Of a DNA stretch of 64,000 nt, positions 1-12,100 are shown one piece after another. Every line of letters starts with the position of its first letter. Within the stretch, counting starts at the first letter, position 1. Below the pieces are notes generated by a model. It worked only from the letters and a program-made list of their open reading frames with translations, did not search any database and had not been told where the DNA came from. The stretch is from Morinoia aosen (taxonomy: Eukaryota > Arthropoda > Malacostraca > Amphipoda > Talitridae): the NCBI GenBank assembly GCA_030386875.1, contig CM059572.1, positions 35,585,732 through 35,649,731 of the forward strand, in the 5' to 3' direction. The translations under genes and the position numbers were made by a program.

Positions 1-143
1 CCCACGGTGTCACCTGCAAGAGATTTCTCGGCATCTTTAACTCCTGAAACCAAGATAGAGGATTTGGTGTCCGACCAAGACAACGATATTGGACGTAGAC
101 ATAAGCGAGCAGTAGACGAGAAGCGACCTCAGTACAACCCGAA
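1..143 (+). CDS. CLCA: CLCA exon (partial at window edge) with furin-like RHKR site
   Basis: Frame 1 is open from base 1 to a strong donor (CCGAA|GTAAG) and ends in phase 2. It encodes a polar, acidic linker of about 47 residues preceding the beta-sandwich domain. Residues 32-36 read RRHKR followed by AVDE, which fits the R-X-K-R furin-type cleavage consensus. Mammalian CLCAs are processed by self-cleavage elsewhere in the protein, so a furin-type cut here is an inference. The exon may begin left of the window. Confidence 0.8.
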
Positions 144-3100
144 GTAAGATTTCTGATTCTTCATCAGCATGTCTTTTTAAAGTTCGGGGTGTTAAAGTCA
201 ATGTCAATATTTAAGTCAATGTCAATGTCCCTCACTGAGTACGGTGAAATAGAAACTTCATCAATAATTCTGTCAACAAAAAAAAAGATTAACTTTATTT
301 TCAATTAAAATTACCATTAGCCCTTATCCTGATATTTTTCAAAGTTATTGTGAATTTGGAACTCTTCTTTTATTAAGGAAAACAGCACGCGATTTTAAAG
401 ATTAACAACTGTATTTAAGGCTGTATTAACTGAGTTCAATGCAAATAAAACAGGGTATCCTTATTTACTCGAAAATATACGTCCAAACTTAGTGCAAGGA
501 AATACGGTCAATTGAACAACCTAAAGATTAAGATGGGAACTGAAAGGATGCGCACGGAACCCAGTCTAATTTTTTTGCCGGAGCATGTACGTTTTTCGCT
601 GCCCAATGGATTTAATTTCTGGGGTGGCGAAAAACATGCATGCAGGCGGTGAAAAAGTGAGACTGGGAATTGTCCAAAAGTACTATGCCACTGCCTAACG
701 GATATTTCAAATTTAAACCCGCTAAAGGTTAGGTACTCGAGTAACGATTACCCACACATGAATGACATTTCGAATAACACATGTCCTCAGCTGGCTGCAT
801 AATATTTGTCTGATTGTCTCCATTGTGAAATTCAATGCTTAGAAATAATTTAATCTCTGTAACACTCCATTTGAACAGGGTTTTCTAACGTTTCCAAATG
901 ACCAGTTTAGAGAATGTATTTAATTTTTTTTAGGAACGCTATTCAATAGGACGTTATTTTAAGAGCAGTAGTCGTATTACATTTCAGAGAGCGAGATTAG
1001 ACGCAATCGTCAAAATGCGTTAAATTGAGAAGTGTTTCTGCAACACTGAATGAAATTAGCTTCTCCCACTCTAAGGTAATTATAATTCTGAAACCTAATT
1101 GGACTTTGTTTCTGTATGCCTAAATGAACTGTGTTTCTGGATCTCAAGAGAATTATGTGTCTGTAGATCTAATTGGGCTGTATTTTTAGAAATCTATTTA
1201 AAGCACATACGCGAAGGTTTAATTTGCAGTAGATTTCCAGGTTTCTATTTGATTTATGCACATTGTGGGAAATCCAATCATCCAAGAAATGCAGTATGCA
1301 TGCGTTCTACAATGTTTTTAAAAACTTATTCCATGGATTTGTTTGACCTGCATCTGGAGAACTACTTCAAGAATTTATCAATAATCTGCACACGCATACG
1401 TAAATAAAAAGCTTACCCGAAGTCAATTTTGGAGAAGTCTGAGAGTCCCATTCTAAATTATTGGAGCGTTTTTTGCCCAACACGCTCACTTTTATCATCA
1501 GTTCCAATTTGCACGAGATTTTTGCAGAAGTATGAGTGTGCCATTGGAAATCATTGGAATGTTTTTTGCACCACACACGGTTTCATCATCCATTCCCTTT
1601 GCAAAAGGTTTTGGAGTAGTCTAAGTGTGTCATTTTAAATTATTGGAACGTTCTTCGCGTCACAGGCACATTTTAATTCTCCTGTTCCTTTATGCATAAT
1701 GTTTTAGAGGCGTCTGCGTGCATCATTTTAAATTTTTCTTTTGCTATGCGTTCATCTTTTTGCGCTACACTCCCACTTCAAATATCCGTACCTCCATACA
1801 GGCAGATCAGGCACGGGAGTCTAGTGAGGATTGTGTCGCTGCTGACCACCGGAGCAGGGCAGCCTGTGCTGCATGCGACGGTGGAGGCAGTCGTCCACGG
1901 CCCGCACAACTTCTCCGCTGTCGTGCCGCTTCTGGACGTCGGAGTTGGTGAGGAGCTGAGTGTTACCAGCGTGAAATGTCAGTATAGGAGCATTATTGCA
2001 GTTTGACTATGTTAATCAAGCCGATGATGGGGTGATGAAAATTCTGGAGGAAAGGAGGAATGGGGTGACGTGAATCAGGGGAAATGACGAGGTGTGATCG
2101 TTGTGTAAATGTGGTTGTGGTGTGGTTGTATACGCAATTGTCATAATTAGATTGTGTGCACCGATCTGATGAAACGTTATGAGTTAAAATTTAATGACGT
2201 GATTAGTATATCAAGTATTATTAAGTATCATTCAGTATAAAATTGATTAGATCGTTATGAATATAAATGGGATTAAAGGTGAATGTCCTATCGAGTGAGA
2301 TCGTCATCGTACCATTTCATGAAATTTATATGAAAAAATGGACGTTTTATGGTTGCTATTCTACAAAAAAATATTTTCCTATCGTTTTCTCGACCCAGGA
2401 AGCTAATAACAGAGACGGTTTTGTTTTTCATGAGCTCGGAGGAGGAGTTTTTGAGCAGTACATGTAAGGGAAGACGAACTCAGTACCCTAGCGCTCTATA
2501 GCAATAACTGTTTTCACTGTCGATAACTGTTTTAAGTGTCGATAACTGTTTCAAGTGTCGACAACTGTTTTCACTGTTGATAACTGTTTTCACTGTCGAT
2601 AACTGTTTCAAGTGCCGATAACTGTTTTAAGTGTCGATAACTGTTTTCAGTGTCGATAACTGTTTTCACTATCGATTCCTTCATTCAATGTTGATAACTT
2701 CAATCCCTTTAACTGCCTCCAATGCCTATACCTGTCTTCCATCCCTATATATGCCTTCCATACCTATACCGGCCTTGAATGCCTGTACCTGCTTTCCATG
2801 CCTATACTTGCCTTGAATGCCTATACCTGCCTCCAATGCATATACCTGCGTTCAGTGGTTATACCTGCATTCAATGCACATACCTGCCTCTAATACCAAA
2901 GGCTACCTCTTGCACCCTTTGTCCAAAGAAATTCAGAGTCTCTTACAGCTGGAATATCATTTACACACAACATTGTGTTGCCCTCACGAGACACGGTCTC
3001 CCTCTTCACGCCGCATTTGCTCCCCTCGTCTTCTCCAGCGTTTGTGAAACTCATGCGAGATGCATATCTCAGTGGCGCTATCGCTAGCGTCAATTGTCCG

Positions 3101-6100
3101 AGTGAAAACAACAAATTTCCACAGAATCTTTGGAATTTCTCGCTACCAGCGACGTCATTTCACATTCACCTTCACTGATCTTCAATTCACGGAGTTGCGG
3201 GTGCGAGTAATTGCTTCGTTCTCTCCGATAATTAGCGTCTGATGAGCACAATAATGACGGCCAGAGCTATCGTCTCTTCTGCGCCAACTCTCAATGTACC
3301 CTCGTCGAATTCCATTTGATCTAAGTGCAGTTCAACCTGACTATTTATTTGAAACTTCGACATGGATAAACTTGTCGGAATGATAGCTTGGTGGAATTTT
3401 TATTTGAAATTTGTATTGAATTGCGACGCTCAAAACAGGTTTTTTTCCACGTCAAGAAAAAAGTTTTGAACTGTAGTTCGTGCGAGAAACAGAAAAACGT
3501 GGAACATGCTTCAAAACAACCAGAACAACCTCATTCTGAGCCCCGATACACATAAGGCAGCGCATTTTGGTACGAATTTCAAGACCGAAGCTCCAACTCG
3601 TGTGCGACGTAAGAAAACTTGAATATTGAGGGAGTGATAAGAAAACATTCAGGACGGGTGTAAGTATATAAGGATGGGAACATATTACAGATAACAATTT
3701 ACTAGAAATAGCGAAGTTATCTCACGTTTGAAGTTACTTCCAAAGAATATAGTTGCTCTCAAATACTGAGGTTAATTCAAGTAATATAAATATCCAAAGC
3801 ACAAAAGATATTATATACATACCGAAGATGCTACAATGTGTAAAGATTTTACAGGCAACAAAGTAGCTATATTATCAGCAGTACCGAAGTTGACAAGTAT
3901 CAATGTGATTACAAACACTAAATTTTCAAAGTTGATGCTCCTTCAAAATGCTGGTACTGATTTCGGCGAGTGCATAGATGAGCGGCACTTGAGCAGAATT
4001 TAGTAGGCACGTCTTTTACGCAATCTTTCTTGAGGAATCGCGGCAGAGGTTCTTTCTCTTGCTCACAAGCGCCTGTTTTTTCGTGGCTCTTTAGCAGCTA
4101 CGTTAACAGCCATCAAAATATCCTCGTTAACAGCTGCCAAAACATCTACATTAACAAGCGTCAAAACATCTACATTAACAGGCGTCAATATATCCTCGTT
4201 AACAGTTGTTAAAACATCTACATTAACAGGCGTCAATATATCCTCGTTAACAGTTGTTAAAACATCTACATTAACAGGAGTCAATATATCCTCGTTAACA
4301 GTTGTTAAAACATCTACATTAACAGGCGTCAATATATCCTCGTTAACAGTTGTTAAAACATCTACATTAACAGGCGTCAAAACATCTACATTAACAGGCG
4401 TCAATATATCCTCGTTAACAGTTGTTAAAACATCAACATTAACAGGCGTCAATATATCCTCGTTAACAGTTGTTAAAACATCTACATTAACAGGCGTCAA
4501 TATATCCTCGTTAACAGTTGTTAAAACATCTACATTAACAGGCGTCAATATATCCTCGTTAACAGTTGTTAAAACATCTACATTAACAGGAGTCAAAATA
4601 TCCTCGTTAACAGTTGTTAAAACATCTACATTAACAGGAGTCAAAATATCCTCGTTAACAGTTGTTAAAACATCTACATTAACAGGAGTCAAAATATCCT
4701 CGTTAACAGTTGTTAAAACATCTACATTAACAGGCGTCAATATATCCTCGTTAACAGTTGTTAAAACATCTACATTAACAGGAGTCAAAATATCCTCGTT
4801 AACAGTTGTTAAAACATCTACATTAACAGGAGTCAAATATCCTCGTTAACAGTTGTTAAAACATCTACATTAACAGGCGTCAATATATCCTCGTTAACAG
4901 TTGTTAAAACATCTACATTAACAGGAGTCAAAATATCCTCGTTAACAGTTGTTAAAACATCTACATTAACAGGAGTCAAAATATCCTCGTTAACAGTTGT
5001 TAAAACATCTACATTAACAGGAGTCAAAATATCCTCGTTAACAGTTGTTAAAACATCTACATTAACAGGAGTCAAATATCCTCGTTAACAGTTGTTAAAA
5101 CATCTACATTAACAGGAGTCAAAATATCCTCGTTAACAGTTGTTAAAACATCTACATTAACAGGAGTCAAAATATCCTCGTTAACAGTTGTTAAAACATC
5201 TACATTAACAGGAGTCAAATATCCTCGTTAACAGCCGTCAATATATCCTCGTTAACAGACATATCTACATTAACAATCCCCAAAATGTCTACATTAAAAA
5301 AGCTCTCAAACATCCTCGTTAACAGCTGGAGGTGTGACTTGAAGAGGGGGCAATCACAAAAGTGACGTAGTTCTTCATAAAAATTGAAAGTTTTTCGCAA
5401 TTTTTTCTTTCATTTTAAGAGAAATTTCTTTGCAGTTTTTTTCCCCATGATCAACCGAAAGTTTTTAGAACCTACGCTCGTTTGATGTCCTACTAATATC
5501 AAACTTTCAAATTCGATATTACGAGTATAAGACGTTCCGATGCTTTCCTGATATTTCCGAATTTATTTTCTCCGTTTGCTCCTACACAACAAACGAATGA
5601 AATCCTTCGTATTTGAACTCTTGAGAAAATATCTAATAAAATGAAATAGAAATTATTGCATTAATGAACATTTTCATTGTTTTGCGTTCGAACAGTATGT
5701 AAATGAATGACTTAGATTCAGATGAATTCGATGGAAGAAACAGGAAATCGAAAATTAAGTAAGCAGTTGTATTTAAAACATAATTATTACACAACTGATG
5801 CTTATGGCTTAAGAAACTTGAAGGCTACGAAATTTTTGTCTTTCGCCATAGAAGAAACCGTTTCCTAGATCCACTTGCATTTCATTGCGACTCCTCTTGA
5901 GGATACAATTGTCATATCTATGAGATTAAACACTCCTAGGGTGTAGAACACTTCCAACACTCCACTAGGTAGAAGCGAGTTCTCGAGCTGAAGGTGAGGT
6001 AGAGTTTCCTTTTATTTAAAAATAATAGGTTTTTGCTCAAGGACGGCCTATCTTTCTTCGGCCTCAGCTGTTGATTTTCAGTTCTTGCCACTCTCTTCTT

Positions 6101-9100
6101 CAACATTTATCCAGTATCATACACTTCTTTCTCCTCTTTTGGAGATTCAACTATTATATCAATGGGAATCAGCGCTCCTAGGGGGAAAATATGAGGTCCC
6201 AAGCTGAGGTTTCGGTATCTTTTTTTGTTGAAACAAAATATTTTTTTACGGTTAAAGTTAAGGACCTTCTTGTTTCGGTTCACTGCTGTCCTGCTTTTCA
6301 GCAACTCTAACTTCTCCAATTTTATCTTGCCTTGTTTCATAGCCTTCCTTCTTAACTCACCGATTCTATGTGCGAACACGTCTTGTGCATAGATTTCGCA
6401 TTCGCTCAACTCCAAACTGAATAGTGCTTTCATCCTTCCTCTCCTTGAAACGCTTTTTTTGCATTCAGGAAGGGTTGAACTACTGTATCTAGTATAATTT
6501 AATCATAAACCTCCTCCTAACTGCTGTTTCCGTGCACAGGGTGCGGAGATGCACCTTGAACGTAGATTCCATGTTCTCTTAACACCATACCAAAGGATAT
6601 CTTTCTCCTTCCTCTCTCAGGAACAGCTTTGATGAGGTTGGGAACTTGAACTATCATTTGAGGCCCCTATAGAATCATACTGTACCGTGCACGATATATT
6701 GCCGGAACTAGTTGTGTATACCGGCCACATATCCAAGCCTTCCTCTGTCTGAAGAGAGTGAGTCCTAGGTATAGAACGACAGTTGCAATATTTAGAGCCG
6801 TTTGCTGACGTTTTCAAAAATCTCCGTCAGAAAACGGATCTAAAGCTTGGTGACTGTGAATGATTCTTGGTAACTTAGTGTGCTTGAATGGAGAGATCTA
6901 TGTATGCTTGAATGGTGACTTGGTGAACTTAGTGAATCGAGGCACCGTTTGATTCTAAGTGCCTCAAATAATCAAATATATACTTCTGTGTGTACTGGAA
7001 AGGAGAGATTTCCTGCCCGTAGGTGCGGACACTGTTGCCGGAGACGGAGCGTATTCTGGATTTTTGACAGTCATCCACGGCAACGGGAAACATTCGATAG
7101 ATGTGCGGGCGAGCGGCGGCCCTTCTGCGACTCGCGTCATCTCGTCCTCCTCAAGCTACGACCGCTTCTGGGACACATCGGACACTCCCCGGCCAGAGCG
7201 GTGAGTGTCATGACGGTGATAAAGGTGACACTTATAGTGGAGAAAATCTTTTATATATGACGACAAATGGATTTTCTTAACCTTTTGGACGTAAAGGTGA
7301 CACTTATAGTGAAGAAAATTTTTTGAATACCACGACGAATGAATTTTCTTAATCTTTTGGATGTAAAGTTTCATCGTCTTTAAGTGCAAGTTTTTAGTTT
7401 TTATGGTTCTTAGTTCATGCAAGCAAATTTTAGCCAGGTCTGTTTGAACTTCACATGTCACATCCCACTCTAGTAAAAATTATTTTCCATAATTCTTGTC
7501 AGATTCAACTGGTTTCATAAACTTAATTATTAAGCTAGTGGCTGATTCTTATCTTAATTCAATCATCTCATCGAAACCCTGCGCGTTACATTAACTTTCT
7601 TCCTTGTACCTTTGTACCTCCAGAAGAGATCCTCAGCTCTACGACCTGCGCGTTGAGTGCGCTGAGCGAGCGCTGCATGGCCAGCTCGTATCAGCGCGCT
7701 TCCTCAGCGACTCTGGCGAAGAGACTCACCTCGTCGACCTGAGTGCTGACTCAGCAGGTGGGTCTGCATTCTTCTTGACTCAGCGTTTCTATGTGCTGGG
7801 ATCTTGTGTGGGAACACGTCTTGCACATAGCTTCCGCGTTGGCTCAACTCCATTCTAAATTTGGCTTTCATCCTTCCTCCCTTTGAAACGCATTTGCTGC
7901 AGTTAGGAAGGCTTAAACTATGTGATTTGTCATTTCAATACTTAGCTTACTCGAAGCCTCATATATTGTTCAGCCAATTTAAAATCTGAGTGTTGCTAAT
8001 CTTTTCCCTGTGAAGTTAAAGACCTTGCAATATATCTTACCTTATAATACCCTTACTGTGTTTATTTATTTAAATATTTGTTTGGTATCCGCTTCTTCCG
8101 TCTCCCTGTCACGCTTATAAGGATTTTATGACCGTATCTGTGATACGAGTTTCACCAGTGCACAAGAACATGAGTATTTTTACTGCAGGTACTATGAGAA
8201 TCGAGATATTTGTTTGTCATTCACACCTTGACAATTTATTCAACGAAAATATTGGATCCCATTATTTTTGACGGGCCGTTTACACTAGCTTATAATACTT
8301 CTCATCCCTCCCACTCCTTTATGCTGAATTGCTCAAATACCTTTTTGCAATTGTACTTTTATTTCTTAAGCCACACATAAGACAATATTTCCAACCGCGG
8401 AAACCTCACATAAAAAAAACTCATTTCATTAACTTTCCAGCCCTGATCTGGTAGGTGAGAGTGAGTATGCGATTTTCTTTTGCTGGTGCGAAGGGGCGCT
8501 TATTCACATTTGGGACCCCTCATGAGGCATAGATAAGATAGGTAAAAGATTTAAGTCAGGTAGGTTTGTTTATCCTATCGCTCTGTGATACGGAATAACA
8601 TCTGTAGCCAGTATACAAAAAATGAAAAATGAATGATTTTTTTTATGCTATGAGGACTGGCGCCCCCTTGGGAGATACTGTTCGGTTACTTCAGTTATGG
8701 ATAGGCCTTCGGGACTTTTACCTTTCGAGCCCTCTTTGCTTCTTTCTATTTTCTTACCCGCTTCGGGCCTTTTTTGGTCTATTCTTCTTCTCCCATCCTG
8801 AATTTATGTTTCCATGTGCAGGGTATCCTGCGTCTGAATATATTTTGTGCATGGATTCCCCGTTTCAGACAGTCCGTACTATACGACCTCTTCTCTTCAC
8901 TCTCTTGAGATTGCCGTTGGTGTGACCATGGTGTCCCAAACTAAAACTAATATTATAGATAACAACTTCAATAATTATGAAAATTCTTACCACGAACGAT
9001 AGTGCAGTCTTTGAGCTTTCTTGAGATTTGTCTTCGAAACAAAACCCATGCGTTGGTTGCTCTGATGTTAGCCTGAATTGTCGTTAACAAGAACAAATGA

Positions 9101-12100
9101 TTCCTTGTGATCCAATAATTAAAATTTGTAGGTTTTACCTTAGTACTGAGAGAATTATATTGCTGTTATTCCGAGCGCAGTGATGGATAGTTTGTAAAGA
9201 ACGAGTAAATTTTCTCGAATGTACTGCGATTGTTGAATTGCTCTTCATTTATAGATTATTCGTTTCCACCTGAACCTGTGAAAAATTCACGGCAGTTCTT
9301 TATAACTCGAAGAACCGAACTTGTCCTAGCCGATCTCAACTTTTTCTAACCCAATCCAAGCTATCTTACTATGATCTAACCCATCCTGATCTATCAACAG
9401 GATAGATCAGGATACCTTCAATATCTTAACCTACCCGAAGTAAACCGAACGCATCATAACCTGACCATGGACATGAATTTGAAAGTTTTGAATAACGTTC
9501 CCTCAACACCAGCTGAGGTTATAATGACGGTCACTGCAGCAATTATACCGCTTGAGGTCAAAATTACCTCCATACTTTTTCACACGTTATTAGTTTACGA
9601 TCGCAACCTTATCTGTCTTTGTCCAACCTATCTTACAATTATATAACCTGACCTACTGTAATCTATAACCTAACCTAACCTTTCAATATCTCAACTCACC
9701 CGAAGCAAACCTTTTTCATCATAACTCACCCAAAATTTTTCAAACTTATCCTCTTCCACCTCAACCTCAACTTAATAATAGGAACATTAATAATGACGAA
9801 CATGTTCTAGGACGAAACTATAACTGGTGAAGTTTACGCGAAAGAACAGCGCTACCTAGATTATAGATATTATTATAATTAAATCCAATGCGAAAGTTAA
9901 TTTATACCTATTGCAACTGTTCATTATGAATTATTATTATTATTATTATTATTATCCCGTATATTTTGCTGCCCTTTGCTTCAACTGAGCAAGGCACCTC
10001 TTTATTGATTGTTGTTTATGTCATGGCGAAATCAATAAACTCATGAGCTCCACGTACTATTATAATCTAAAAATTCAAATTTGTTGTTTTAAATAGCAGC
10101 ATAAAAAAATATAAAATAAATGCTCAGTGTACTTCCTGGTGACAGGTGAAGTGCACGTGTGTGTGTGTCGTGGTGACATGCGCCGTGTACGTGTGTACAT
10201 ATATCTCGGTGACGTGAACATTCTACCTGTTGAAAAGACAATTGGAAGTCGTTTCTGTCCGTAAGATAGGGGTTTATGCAAGACCGTATTCATAATGAAG
10301 CGCCGGAGATTAGTGAGATATTATGGGCAAAAAAGAACGTCTATTTTTATTTTCGCTCAAGTGAAGGACTAGAATTACCTGTAATATGAAAAAAAGAAGG
10401 CAAATTTTTCCCTATGCTGTTACTAAAGGTAAGGCGGTCGAATTTCACGCTATGTTATAGAAACATGATAACAAGCGTTCAACTACCAACCAAGCCAACA
10501 CGACTCCCAGGGCTTCAGAAGAACACACATTTACTCAGGTAATTCCAATCCAAAATCATCCCGAACGCGTCTAGATCAGTTCCTACGTATTTATTTTCTC
10601 ACGAAGCGTCTTGTTCTATCACAAGCCGTCCTTGAAATAAAGACCACCTACGCCAGTGAGCTCAAAGCTCCTGTTCTTATATTATCCCGTATTAGACGGG
10701 AGCGCTCGGAACTCCATTTCTTGCAGACGCCTGAAAGTAAATTCCGCCATGATGGATGGACGGGGAGCAAATAGTTTTAAGTATTAGGCAATTTTTCGGC
10801 TGAATGAACGGAGATATTTGCTTGCCAGAGTCGGGAGAGGGAGCTCTCTACAGCGGCACGGCGCACATTCTCAGCTCGGGCAAGATCGTTGTGCCTGCGA
10901 ACTGCATCTTGGTCTCCGCCCTGAGGGGTGAGTGTTGTGTGTTATGTGTGTTGTGCTGTGTTGTGTGTTGTGGTGTGTAGGGTGTTATGAGTGTTGTGTG
11001 GTGTGGTGTGTTGAGTTGTGGTGTGTTATGGTGTGTGTGTCACGAAACTAAGGCACAGTGTTGCGCAGGGCGCTGATCAGGCGCCTCCACTGTGTTAGTT
11101 CGAATGGAGGACTCGAAACCTCCTATTAAAAGAGAAAAGATGAAAATACAGAGCTGAAAACACAGAGAGAGGAAATGATAGAACAGTAGGAAATGTAGAG
11201 AAAGGTAACTACTGATCTGCTCACCCACACCAGTACCCCAGCTCAACATGGGAAATAAAACACCTGTCTGACATTTATTATTACTTTATTTAAGTACTGA
11301 AGAACACGTAAAATCGTACGTTGAATTAATAACTAGTGCATGTTCAAACATATGTGTGGCAAAATGTGAGAAGTTTACACTGCAGCAATGCCCAACCTTT
11401 GCGTTACAAATCACAATACCAGGGAATAGAAATGTTGTTACCTACCAATGCCAAAGCGCCCACTGCAAAACGTATCGCATTTCACTGCACCAGCTAACCC
11501 CTACGCGCGCGCAATCATTCAGCGACTTTCCTGTATGCAGTTGACCTGCTACTCAGTATGTGCACTGAGGTTATCTTGATGGAACTTGAGTTGTCCCTCA
11601 GATGTTTTGCTATCCCGATCAGCGACATTTCGCTGAAGGTTGCCCCCAGGCTGCCTGAGATTTGAAAGCTGCAGAGAGCACCACGACTGCCAGCTGCAGA
11701 GACAGCACTCGATTGCAGAGAGAACCCCGGTTGCGGAGGCCCAACACAACCCAACGCGCCTGTGAACAATGAACAGGGTTGCATAATCTATTCCCCGAGA
11801 CATGACCGTGATTAAATCCCCCCTTAAAAAACATTGATTATACCAAAAATTCACATCCCTCTGTACTAAAAATTTTTCTTTCCCTCTGAATGTATACTAC
11901 AAAAAGGACAAAGTACATTAATTTTGAAGCTTTAACATACAATCTAGCTTTCCCTACACAATGAATTTTAATTAACTCTCTATATTTTAATTTCAATGTG
12001 CTATTTAACAAGAATTTCCCTCTGAGAAGTGATTGGATAATCATTTGCCCACTTTACAAAACAATCACAAAGCGTTCTGTTTCGGAATAAGTTACATGAA

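Larger units (their letters stand above)
7926..10828 (+). other. CLCA intron 4
   Basis: Apart from the AACCTAACC block and the ATT run, I see only AT-rich DNA and a GT/AC-rich patch at 10140-10220. Confidence 0.5.

Noticed and set aside
4063..4836. 257-codon - strand NVDVLTTVNEDILTPV repeat protein
   Set aside because: 48 bp is divisible by three, so the frame is naturally open. One-base deletions break it repeatedly, and it lies antisense in a CLCA intron.
9655..9690. Telomere-like AACCTAACCTAACC
   Set aside because: Only three units in a degenerate duplicated block within an intron.
11060..11130. tRNA or tRNA-derived SINE suggested by GTTCGAATGG
   Set aside because: A proper A box, cloverleaf and acceptor pairing could not be built.
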